From: Silene conica
Lineage: Eukaryota; Streptophyta; Magnoliopsida; Caryophyllales; Caryophyllaceae
Reading direction: 5' to 3'
NCBI GenBank assembly: GCA_029255685.2
Contig: CM055312.2
Location: forward strand, 54,408,202-54,472,201
Length of the DNA: 64,000 nucleotides
The translations under genes were made by a program, and so were the position numbers. Positions within the stretch are counted from its first letter, which is position 1, and every line of letters begins with the position of its first letter. Below are positions 1 through 11,431 of this stretch, one piece after another. The notes beneath the pieces were generated by a model, which saw only the letters and a list, made by a program, of their open reading frames with translations, had not been told where the DNA came from and did no database searches.

Positions 1-148
1 TGAGAATCTGGTCCGGACCCGACCCACTACCATACCGCTAAAATGATTTGGAAAGTCTCATTAAAAAATAAAAATGGCGGAGTTTTGAAACATTCCATTG
101 GTAGTCACTACTCAGTACTCACTACACTCACTAGAAGACCGGAACAAA
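1..148 (+). promoter_or_regulatory. 5' flank and probable 5' UTR of the ATRIP/SUV2 gene
   Basis: Short stretch before the start codon at 149. No clear TATA box or other core element is visible, and most of the promoter would lie outside the window. An upstream in-frame TTG at 98 opens the same frame but the ATG at 149 (sequence context caaaATGtc) begins the conserved-looking acidic N terminus, so 149 is preferred. Confidence 0.4.
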
Positions 149-3100
149 ATGTCGGTGCCGGAAATCCTATTGGATGACGATGTTTTCGACGAAAGCTTCT
201 TGAAAGAAATCGAACAATTAGAAGAACTCGCCACTTCTTCTACTCAACACCACCACCACCACCACCGCCGCCGCCATCACAATCACCATCACCATCAACC
301 ACTGCATCTACCACCGTTTCAACCATCATCCTCCACCCTCACCTCTTTAACATCTCCCCTTCCACCGCCGCGGCCTCCGCCGCCGCAATATTACTTTCCT
401 TCCCCCGCCGCCGCTGACTTCTCCGATAATATGAACCACTCTCCGCCTCGGCAACTCTCTCAGCGCTTCACCAATACTAATGTTAGTAATAGTACTAACT
501 CTATTGCCAGCACTCGTTCTTCGCGCTCTCCTGTTACTCCTCCCAATCCTGAGATTGATCTTCTTAAGGTTGTTTTTCTTATGTTTTCCATTCTATTGTT
601 ATTCATCGTCTCCGTCTGTTTACCTTTTATATTCTCTATGTGTTTCTTTGTTCATTAATTTGTTATTCAGGCATGATATCACTGTGCTTTGGTTGATTTT
701 TTTTGTATTTGTTTTGTTGCAGAGCGAGTTAGGTAGGGTTTCCAAGCAGCTTTCCGACCTGGTATGTGTTTCTAGTCATCAGACTTTTGATTTGTTCTTG
801 TTTTATTCTTCATTTCGTCTTGTGTTAGGCTTTTGTAAATGTTGTACTGTCGTCTGTATAACGACCCCATTTGAGCCTTTGTCGTCATTAAAACCACCCT
901 TCCTATGTTGGAAGGATTTGAAAACAACAAGAAGAACAATTTACTCTACCCCTTCAATTAAAGAGTCTTGTGATAATATTATTGTGGCGGACATGGTGGT
1001 TGATTATTTAGGGGCTAATATTGGATGATCAAGTTATTTCCCTGTTAAATTTAGAGGTAGGACAATGATTTTTGGATAAATTTGGAGGAGGCATGGAGGG
1101 AGTACTTCACTATATTGATTAGTGGCGGTGTTGTTACTCGTGTTCCTATTCACTGAAACAAGTTATAAGAGTTGTCCTTGAAACAGATTGATAGGTGACT
1201 CTAGGTTTTAGTTTGTACTTTTGAATTACAAGTTTGCTTTTAAATTTTGTGTTTGGTTGATAGTCCATTACACATCTTCAATTGAACTTTGGTGTTCCAA
1301 GTACTTAAGAATCTCACATTGAGAGCCCGGGGGTTAGGATGTGGGTGAGGGTTTACCAACAAATTTAGACCTTAAACCACAAGCGACTTTGGCCAGGGGC
1401 CGATTTGTTTGAATACGGCTATGTATGAAAAACTAGCTGCTATTGTCTCTGTGAACTGCTTAATTTAGTGAAAGGTCTATGAAATTGTGTTACAAAGAAG
1501 AGTCGAGATTCTTGTTTGTGCTGCCGCACCAGGAGGAAAAAATTTAAGAGCAAGAACAACTAAATGAGAGTTTAATATCATGAAATATTGTTTGGTGTGC
1601 CCTAATGTGTCTATTATTCTTGTGTTTATGTCTTGAGGTTTTACGGCATTACATATTGTGAAGTAATGTTCTAATCAAGGTATACATGTATTTTGGTTAT
1701 CATCATCTTTCTATCTCTATGTTTGTTATGAGTGGCAGTGGACAATATTTATACAGAGTAGAATATCTCCAGAGTTTTTTTTTACGAACAAAACAACTGA
1801 CTTAATTAAATCCGTGTAATGTAAAACACGCAGAAAGATGAATGTTCCATGCTTAGGAAGGAAAGAGACAAAAAGGAGCAGCATAAATTCTCATCCAATA
1901 CGAACACTGGCTTATGGTTAGTAAAATCTGAAGGAGCAGCACAAAATTTATCATTTTACTTCCAACTTTTGTGTGTTCGTTGAAGCTCAAATGTTTCAAC
2001 ACCAAATGCTCGAAACTGATTTTGATGATGATTTTGTAATGGAGAATCGGGAAGCTTTTCTTTCTAGTGCTAACTCTGTAAGGCTCATTTTGAAACTTGA
2101 ACTGACCTAATGTGGCATCTTCTGGCAGTGATGCTGAGCCCCCCTTGATGGCTCATGCTGGGACTGCTATGTCACCACAATCTGAAAATTTAAATGCTGT
2201 AGCAGGGGGTGGTCATATTAAGGTAGACATAGGTAAGATTGATATCTCCTTGATCGAAGAGGTAGTTTTGTCTTTGTATCTTCCAATTCAGTCAGGTTAT
2301 TAATTTTTTTCGTTTTTCTATCTAGATTTATTGAGGTCTTATCTTTCTTTGAGTCTCATTTGTTTGATTTGTCAGAACAAAAAAGCGTAGGCATCCAGAC
2401 AGATAACGGTGCTGAATCTGCCAGTCCAAGCATTAGTGGCATTACGTCCTCATTTTCTGGTCTACCAAAGTTGTTAACAATCTGGTCTTCAAGCCGTACT
2501 TCACACAGAAAGTTTGTTGCAAAGTTGCTTGAGACTTGCGCTACTGACTTCTGCGCTCTGTTTGGTTTTTTGGGTCTGAATATGACTTCAGAGACTGTGA
2601 AAGAGTGCTTGACTCATAAACCATTGCTTGCAAATATAGTAGATACACATTCCACTGAAGTTACAAGGGTATCTCAACTTTACTTTGTGTTGGATAAGGT
2701 ACATTTGTTGTATAGTTTTGTGGTTTAATACTTTAGTGTTATTGGATTATTAACAAATTTGTATATAGTGTGATGATTTGACTAGTCTAGGTCCGACAAA
2801 AGAAATGGGGTTGGGAGGGAGAAACCAGGAGGTAGGCAAGGAGAAGTGGATATTAAGAAAAAATAGCGAGATAGAGTATTTAATTGAAGGGACCACTGAG
2901 ATCCTAAGTTGTATGTCACGACTACTAATATTTCCTATTTGATGTACAATTGTGCACAAATCTTGTGCCAGTGTTCTTCCTGTTAGGCCTTATAGGCAAT
3001 TGAAGGATTTGAGGAGCTTGTACACATCTAGAATAGAGACCTAAGGCTTAATGAGACACTAACCAAATTGCCTCGGTGCACCTTATGTGCTCCAAGTAGA

Positions 3101-6100
3101 TAAGGCACAACTAGCTACACATTCCACAGCGCAATATCGTTTTTGTCTTCTAGTTCTTTTATTATGCTCTTCTCTTTGCCATATTATCTACCCTTTTACC
3201 CTTTACTTGTTGACCCTCTTCAAAATCTCCCCCTCCCCAAAGAAAGTGCTGAATTTATATGGATAAACAGCGCACCTTGTGTCTATAAGGCACACGCCTT
3301 TCACTTCCTCCCCAGTGGGCAGTAGTTGCCTCGCAATTTTTAAAACCAAGGTTTAGATGCGCGGACTTGTGGAAAAAGATTTGATGATGGTACTCTGAGA
3401 TATACTATGAATTTGTGGATGTGTGGCGGACTTCCCATCATATTCAAGAGCAACGGCTTTTATCAAGTTGATAAGTAACAATGAGTATGATTTGTACTCT
3501 TGTGCGTAATTGGTGCAAGAACTTTAAGTATGCCTGGCTTTGGAATAAATTGTAATTTCCCTTGTCCATATGTTATATGTAGCCTTCTTAAGTCCTTGTT
3601 TCTTTTAGAAACATTGCCTCACAAGTATTAACTTGATGACTAGCATATGGAGATCCCTTGGAATGATATGTACATGCAATTAATTTTTCCAGCTCAGGAC
3701 TCTAGTAAGATGCTTAGTTGGCGAGAAAACTTCTGAAAGACTAGATTGCTGACTTAGCCTTTTAAGTTTGTTTTTTGATTAAATTTCCCCCACATACTAC
3801 ATATGCAGTACCTTATATCTGAATGTGCTTTGCATGATTATTTGTTACCTGCCATTCTAATTGAGTTGTACGTCAATATTGCAGCTCAGCAATGACATAG
3901 TTCGTATAAATGATTTTGTAAACGTGTTACTTGATCTATGTGAACTTCATAATGTAAGTGGTTCGTTACTTTTTTTTTTTTTTTTACTTTTTACATGCAC
4001 TCTTTTCTCTGCTAGTTTTGGAAATTTTAGTGTGCCATCATCTGAGGTCTGTGATTCTTTTCGGTGCAGGCTCTTCTTGTTCATATGGCATTGCGAATTC
4101 TTCGTGTTACAGTGAATCACCTCCTAAGCACCGAAAGAATCCGTTCTAGGAGGTACGGACATCAATGCTTTGCTACTAGTATGTTAACTTCTAAACATGA
4201 TCTTTCCCTTTGATGTTTTAGGCTTGGTTTTCTTACTTTATGCACTATTTTTTAATTGCCAATGGATCCAAAGACTATATTCTGTGGTCCCGTATTAGGA
4301 TGGCGGGGATCACGAAACTGGTAATGCTTTATTTTTTTTAGTGATATTGCCATCATTCAATCTAATCATCGACGCGGTGTTCATTTTGTGTGATTTGGAA
4401 ACCTCTCTATGTTGTGAACATAGTTGTAAGATTGCTTATATCCGGTACCCCTTACACTGACCATTTGCGGAAGCTTTAGCGGTACTGAGGTAATGTGGTT
4501 GCCACGTCATGTAATATGGACTTGAATGACTACTATTTGGAACGCAAAGGTATCATCCCTATGTTCGTTGGTTATTAATGTGTGTTTGCACATCTCCTAT
4601 TTCTGAATAAATGTGTAGCTGACTTCCTTATCTTTACTCTGGGGTAAACTGAAAGCTGTGTTCTGTCTTTCAATATTGGGGGGCCCTTCCTCTTCCTGGC
4701 CATTGTTGCCGCTGTCTTTATTTCTCAGCTTCCATTGTTGAAGGCAATGTGTCTTTCTTTTCCCACGTGCATCCTTGTTATGCAGAACAATTACAATCCT
4801 GCATCTGTTTTCATGGGTTGTGGGTTATGTTGGTGACGGAGAGAGGTTGTCAGTGAGTTCATATGGACATCAGGACATGTGCGTGCATGTGACAGACATT
4901 TGGTTATTTTCTTTCCCCCTCCACCTGATTTTTGTTGTAATTCACTTTGCTTATGGACTTTAATTTGATCCTTTCAGTGTCCTCTGCTCAGGGCTAATGC
5001 TGAGGTAGAGAGATTTCACTCTGGATCAGATAGTCAGAGCGTTCATGATTCTGAAGTAGGAATGCAGGAAATTAGTGAGTACAAGGCATTCACTGCACGC
5101 TTCTCACCAGCTTTGAAAAATATGCACACTGTTGAGCATGAAGTTATGACTCGTATAGATTGGTGTCGCCTGTTTACATCTATGTCTCAAACTGCCATCA
5201 CAATGTCAGAAGAACGCGTGAAGGTAGAAGCAGTTTCCATCATGAATATAATTCTGAGGGGAATGGACCCTTATTCCGAAAGAAAACAGTAAGTGATACT
5301 GCGTTTCAGTCGAAGCTGATCCAATATCCTTTGATTTTCTTTTGGTCATGCACTCCTGCTGAGGAGTTCTTTCTTTTATGACAATACAGGTTTGGGAAAA
5401 GGTGTGTTTATGAAGCTGTTGCAAGGCTGTTGAATAAGGATGCTGGGTTGTTTTGCAGAAATGAAGTGACCCACCTTATATATTTACTGCTGAACTGTGA
5501 GTAAACACCAACTACTTCCTGCTTCTTCCCCCCTCTCTTGTGAAGTTAGACTTGCACTTTCATATTCTTGCTTTCTGTTTGACCTGAAGTTGGTTTAGGT
5601 TTTTTCTGGAAACTATAACTTTGTCGTAGCTCTCATTGGATTTTATACATCGTCCCTTCTCTGTAGGACGTTTTAGCAGAAAAAAAGCATTAATGAAGCA
5701 TAATCTCTGATCGATTTATTGACCGTTTAATGCTTTTATTTTTTAAGCCCGCTCTTGTATCATGCAAGGCGGGTAGACACTTGTATATGCAGCTAGTTTT
5801 TACCTACACTATGTATGATACAACATGTGATATACTACCGATAGAGTTGTAGAAAGGGGTGTCTGAGATACTTAAGGGAGTGTTTTGGACTTTTGGCTGC
5901 CATATTTGCTCTTGAATCATATCCTACTTAGTTAAGGACTTTCAGTTTCTCTCAGCTGTTGGAGCAAGTCTGTCATAGTTTTTGTACTGTTTTACCCAGT
6001 GGCATTAATGTTTGGCAGTCTCATAGATGAGTATCGAGTCCTTAAGAATAGCTGCATAAGTGATGCGAGGAATTGAGCATCTGAAAGGTGTGGTAGGAGA

Positions 6101-8289
6101 GCAGAATCAGCAGATTCCTTGCAACATACCTAAAACATGATGCTAAGTCAATAAGTATTTACAACATGGTGCACCTATTTTAGTTATTGTTAAAAAGTTC
6201 AAGATACATTTATAAGTTTCCGTATAAAGTATGATTAAGTTTTGTTTTATTTAATCTTACATCCATATGGTCTTCTCGTTACAGTTTTCCATCTTTCTTT
6301 TTTCTATTTGCTATGTAAGTCATCTTCTCACAGTTTGTTTCCTTTTGTTGTAAAGGTCCAGATATATTGACCACGTTTTGTAAAAGCTGTAAAGAAATCG
6401 AGGGTGACATAAACTCTGCAAAAGATGGCATGGGGAATTTCACTTACCAAGCATCTTGTGCCATTCTTGAGGGACTTGCCAACTGCATATGCTATCCTGG
6501 GCATAGTCTGAAGGTACAGATATCACCTTGTCCATGGGTAGTAGAATTCCACACTTGTTTGATGACTCACTAATTAAAGATGCTGAATCATCAGAGCCTT
6601 AATCTCAAAATGATTTGGTGTCGGTTGACATGAATCATCTTTTAAAACTATCCCGGGGTGATCGCACACCTCACTAGGTGAAAATATAGAAAAATAAGAG
6701 TGAAAAGCAAAAAAGGGGTGAAACATACTACGAAATTCTAGTTAAACTTGGAGGTTTGAAAATCAAAGCTCATATTTCTTTTATAAAAGCTTTAAATTTA
6801 AATCGAAGATAAAGATTTAAACAAGTTTTGAAAAATCAAAGTAAAAAATTATATAAGAAAGTTTAAATCCGAAAAAAGTTTTTTCTTTTTTGTTTAAAAA
6901 AGCACTAAATATTTCAAATAAGAGAATATGCTAAAAATCCACACGTATCATTTCTTGCCAATGTGCCATCTCCTTCACTATACCCTCTTCAAGCCCAAAA
7001 ATTATATATAAGGGAAATTTTTATTAATTGCATGATGAACAAATTAATCTACAAGGCCACAAGCTATTCTGCTAGGTTCCTTGTTGCTTTTTATATTGAT
7101 CGCATATCTTTTCTTGTAGTTGCAGGAGTTGAGCCTGTGTAGAAGTGCAATACTTGTACTGGCTTTTTTAGCGTCCGGAACATCAGGTCTAGATATCTTT
7201 CTGTTCTATAAGCTGGCCAATGGTGGCAACTTTTTAGGGTCAATTCTGCAAGTACTGGTTTGGGAAATTGATGCAGAAACGCTGGACTCCAACTCTGCTC
7301 CAGAAATATCGAGAGAGAGGTAAGATCATTAGAGTAGTAGATGATGGCGGATTCATCACGGTGCACCTAGATTTTTATCTGATGTCATGTTTTCTATCTC
7401 ATCTCTTTAACTTACCCAGTCACCATTTACTGGCCAAGTTTGTCAGTCGTCTTTGGAGACGTCTTTAATTTCGCCGGTATTGAATCTCATTTGAATTATA
7501 GTATTAATATACTGTTTATATCTCTCAAAAGTCTCAATAAGTTTCACTCTTCACTTTATTCAAGAAAAAGTACCATATCTGGGCAACTTTGCACCCAAAG
7601 GGGTCGTATTAACATAAGCACAAATTCTCATTTAAGACCAGAATTATTCACCCTTTAAGCTTAAGACGGATCAGTCACATGGGAAGTTGCCTAGAAAGTT
7701 GCCTAGAAAATGCCAATTTTTTTGTCTTTATTACCACCATGTGGTAGTATTTGACCCATTTTAAGATTTAAGATGAATACTCCATCTTAAGCAAGACTGA
7801 CTATAAGATAAGTTGCCTCATACTAGTCCACTTGCCTCCAGCCCTCCACTATTCACTACCTCAGCTGTTCACTTTTTAAAAATATTTTTAATCACATGCC
7901 TCGCAATAGATGTGACCATAGCTATACTCTGTAATGGAGGGATTATTCTTGAAATATTTTGTCCTTAATGCCTGTGCTGCTCTAGTTGCTTACAGTTCGT
8001 TCTTTTCCTCCTACGGGAATGATTCAGGACTTTACTGATGCGGGAAGCTTTAATATTACTGAATAGACTAGTATCACATCCGGTTTATGCCACCACCGTC
8101 TTACAAGTGCTAACAAGCAGTAGAGACATTGTGAGCTTGGCCTTTGATAGTGCAACCAGGTTGTCAAAGAGAAACCACGGGCTACTAATTTCTGACATCA
8201 TTACGAAGCAAATGAGGGAATCTGAAGTGGGTGGCTTGGCTACTCTTTTCAAAAAACGAATCGTCAACTTTCTTGGGGTGACGAGCTGA
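149..8289 (+). CDS. SUV2: ATRIP homologue, protein SENSITIVE TO UV 2 (12 exons, complete)
   Basis: Plant counterpart of ATRIP, the partner of the ATR checkpoint kinase that recruits it to RPA-coated single-stranded DNA in the nucleus. Exons read from the sequence: 149-568, 723-761, 1834-1916, 2129-2232, 2376-2698, 3885-3953, 4070-4152, 4992-5288, 5390-5496, 6356-6513, 7120-7319, 8028-8289. All introns are GT-AG, every junction keeps phase, and the sum is 2145 nt = 714 residues plus stop; the Arabidopsis protein is recalled as about 650. The N terminus is acidic (MSVPEILLDDDVFDESFLKE), followed by a His-rich then Pro-rich tract (about residues 35-90). A charged coiled-coil-like segment spans exons 1-3 (about residues 135-175). 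The helical C-terminal half contains QKSVGIQTDN and ends in KKRIVNFLGVTS. The family call rests on remembered similarity to SUV2, strongest in exons 5, 8 and 12. Exon 4 start and exon 5 end have alternative nearby sites and are less certain. Confidence 0.88.
7659..7792. repeat. possible small MITE in intron 11 of SUV2
   Basis: A 134-bp stretch bounded by inverted ends: GCTTAAGACGGA on the left and its near-complement TCCATCTTAAGC on the right (11 of 12 match). No clear target-site duplication is seen, so it may be a decayed MITE or chance. Confidence 0.3.
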
Positions 8290-9027
8290 TCCTTGGAATA
8301 ATTTGGCTCCACAAGTTTTTTTCATCACTGTCCGTCAATTTGTGGGGAAAGTTTGAAGGGCATTTAGCACGTCAACACCCTGCCCTGCGTTCACTGATTT
8401 TGTACCAGTTCTGTTGAGTTGTTGACTGTACATGATTTCTACCGGTTTACCACTCGGTGTGCTAGTGTAAGACTGGTAAGCTACAATTTTGTTAACTTTT
8501 GTTTGTATCGAACAGTTATTTGTAGCTGTGAAGAATGTACGTATAGCGGGGCAGTATATTTAGGAACACGATTGCAGCTGCGGCAATGTTTGTCGACCAT
8601 GAATTGAGGGTGTACCGTGTATGCCACAGATAGCGTGATACAATTTTGGTCACTTTACCAAGTCATCTATGAGAATTTTCTCACGAGAATATTTTTCCGT
8701 TCAATTATTATGGTTCACATAGTATCACATTGATTTCGGTACACCTATTTTTAAACAGGGAAAGGAGACTAAGTAGTTGTATGATCAACTGATCAACACC
8801 TATAATTAACGACAAACTAATTGACAAAAAGGCATTATGAGTGAAAAAACATTAAACAATAATTAGTTAATAACAATTATTAATTAGTAATTACCATATG
8901 GCTTACAGAAATGGGCCTAGGCCGATATGTGTTTTCCGCAGGAAATGACTTGGAAAGTTCACGAGGAGTACCCTAATGAGTCATTTTTTCAATCATAATT
9001 TAATTTCGCGTTTTCCTACTCCAATAC
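8290..9027 (+). other. 3' UTR and intergenic DNA downstream of SUV2
   Basis: AT-rich DNA after the SUV2 stop codon. The first few hundred bases are probably 3' UTR. No open frame of note, RNA gene or recognisable transposon is seen here. Confidence 0.5.
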
Positions 9028-9329
9028 TTGTTCAAAAATTTTCATTCACATCCCTTGACTAAAACAAAAAAAAAAAGCTATTCTATGACTGTTTGATAGA
9101 ATATTAAAGAAGCTATTCTATGACTGTTTGATAGAATATTTCAAGTAATTTATTTAATCTAGGTAACTTATTTGTTCAAAATTTTTCATTCACATTCCTG
9201 GACTAAAACAAAAGCTATTCTAGGCCGGTCTGACAAAATATTTTAGGTAATTTATTTAATCTAGGTAATTTATTTGTTCAAAATTTTTCATTTCACATCC
9301 CTTGACTAAAACAAAAGCGATTCTAGGAC
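9028..9329. repeat. tandem repeat, about 102-bp period, three copies
   Basis: The phrase TTGTTCAAAA with TTTTCATTCACA recurs at 9028, 9172 and 9274, each time followed by GACTAAAACAAAAG and an ATTCTA motif. The first unit is longer because it contains a 35-bp internal duplication (AGCTATTCTATGACTG at 9076 and 9111). The gypsy LTR T1 begins directly after the last unit. Confidence 0.8.
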
Positions 9330-10223
9330 TGTAACATCCCCTATTTTTGGAATTCATATTTTAATAATTTAAAGTTAGTTTCGGAAATTTATATTTCATT
9401 TTCATTAATTTCATAAATTTATTTCAAGAAGATAGTTCGAGTTCCATTTTTAAGGAAGCTTAATCCTTAGAATGAAAAACATCACTTGGCATCTCACTCT
9501 CATTAAAACCCGACTCAATCCCGTTCCACTTAAAAATCACTTCATTCGTTGTGCTTAAAAAGAAAAGAAAAAGGGAAGTTTCCTCATACATTCCTTCACA
9601 AGTTCACAACTCATCCTCAACTTCACATTCCTGCCCAGAGTCCTCTAAAATTGTATAAACTCATCTTTCACAAAAATCTTCACCCCGGCTTCGTTTCAAG
9701 GCCAATCGAGGTAATTCTTGCGGCATCGCATTCCTTACATCTTTCCCGACGTTGCTATCTTTTCAATTTCGGGATTTGTGCAAGTCGAATTTCGGCTGTT
9801 TCTCTTTGATTTCGAAAATGGGTTGGTTTTAACTTGTTTTCATTGTTTTTAGGAGGTAATCTTGAAGACCCGGAAGCGGACTCATACTTGATTGAAGATT
9901 CGAGTGAAGATTTAGCTTAAGAGGTAACCTTGATGAGGAAACTCGGTTTAGATCATAGTGTATCATTTATGTGTGTTTTCATGGTGGTTTGTGTGATTAG
10001 ATGATGATTTGAGTATGAATGAGTTATGGGTAATCTAATTTCTGAACTTCACATGTTTATTATGTTAAGGATGCATAAAATCATATTTTTGGGTTGATGA
10101 TGGGTATATTTGTGTTGTTGTGTTAATTGATGGTGTGTTTATGAATTATAGAACAAACTAGTTGTGTGCTCATGGTTGTGATGAAGTTTCAGATTGTTTA
10201 TGTGGTTAAATTGTGGAGAATAT

Positions 10224-11365
10224 TCATGCGGGAGCATGTCTAAACTTTCCTAATAACAAATCAAAGTCAAGGTTCACACTAAACGAGTTCGAACATGGAT
10301 CCGTAAGACTATTCAAGTTAGCTTTACAAGGAATAAAAGAAGATTCTAGAAGGTTCCGGAAGACCTTGGAACATCCTTGGATGATATTTCCTGAAGGCTA
10401 CATGAAGGAAGGTGTGTATGAAGCTTCCAAGGAAGTAAACTAAGTCACGAAGGTCGCCTAGGGACGCGCGCCTAAGGCACGGCCACGTCTAGGGTTTCGG
10501 CCAAGTTAGAGTTTTTCTTACTTTGTTTATTTTAATTGTGTTAGAATAAAAGAGATTGGGAAGTGATGTTTCCTAGTCTTAATATGATTAATATTTAAGT
10601 TTCCTAGTGGAAGTAGGTTTCACAATCCTATTAGAAGTAGGAGTCCTAATTGTAATAGGATTTATAGTTCTAGTAGGATAAGAAATCCTAGTTGTTATAC
10701 GATTCATAACTATATTAGGAATAAGAGTTTTAATCCTAGTCAAACTATTTGTTTGAACCTAAGTAAGATTAGGGTTTTCTAGTTAGGATTAATTAAGGTA
10801 TTCCTACCTTAATTATAGTAGGTTTTACACGGTTTAAGGCCTATATAAGGCAGCCGTTTTTCTTCGTTCAAGGACACAAGTTTTGAGTTGATTATTCAAT
10901 AAAAATCATAAGTTTCTGTGTGAGCTTTTGAGTGATATTAATTAAGTTTGCGAGCTTAGTTTTTAGGATCGACTTTGCGAGGTTGATTTGCAGGGTGTTA
11001 GCCAATTCCATCTTTTGCGAGAGAAGGTTGAGGAGACATCATCTATCCATCGACAATCCATCATCCACGGTTCATCAAGCTTTCGTCCATCGACCACCGT
11101 TCACAAGACCGTTCGTCCAAGCCTTGAAGATTGAGCCTTGTTCGTTCAACACTTCGTTCGTTCATCATTCATTCATGCATCATTGTCGTTCATCACAAGC
11201 ATCGTTCATCATTGTTTCGTTCATCATCCATAGTTCATTCATATTTGTGTTATTTCCATTGAATTTACTAACAAGTTCGTTATTTCTCTTAAGAGTGTAA
11301 TTCCGCTGCACATCGATTCTTAAGAAAGGATCATCTACATCAATTCAAGCTAGAGATCCGCATCA
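10224..11365 (+). repeat. 5' LTR of R
   Basis: Direct repeat of 13612-14754. It holds a TATA box (CTATATAAGG at 10841) and, about 55 bp on, a poly(A) signal AATAAA at 10898, as expected for a U3-R order. The first 220 bp match the coding end of the R frame. The right third is rich in CGTTCATCAT-like short repeats. Confidence 0.92.
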
Positions 11366-11431
11366 AATTGGTATCAGAGCTTCGGCTCTTGGTTTTAATT
11401 TTATCAAGATCTATCTTGGGAAGAAGTAAGA

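Noticed and set aside
98-148. Upstream extension of the SUV2 frame to a TTG at 98
   Set aside because: Non-ATG start; the ATG at 149 begins the acidic conserved-type N terminus.
480-1028. 182-residue frame overlapping SUV2 exons 1-2
   Set aside because: Out of frame with the spliced gene and reads across introns; composition is intron-like.
3000-3350. Possible SINE or other repeat in SUV2 intron 5 (AAGGCACA-like phrases)
   Set aside because: No ends, A-box/B-box or duplication could be fixed by eye.
6580-7090. AT-rich stretch in SUV2 intron 10 as a possible transposon
   Set aside because: No inverted or direct terminal repeats found.
10932-11300. 122-residue frame present in both R LTRs (also 14321-14689)
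   Set aside because: Starts at a GTG and is made of short CGTTCATCAT-type repeats; it recurs only because the LTR is duplicated.
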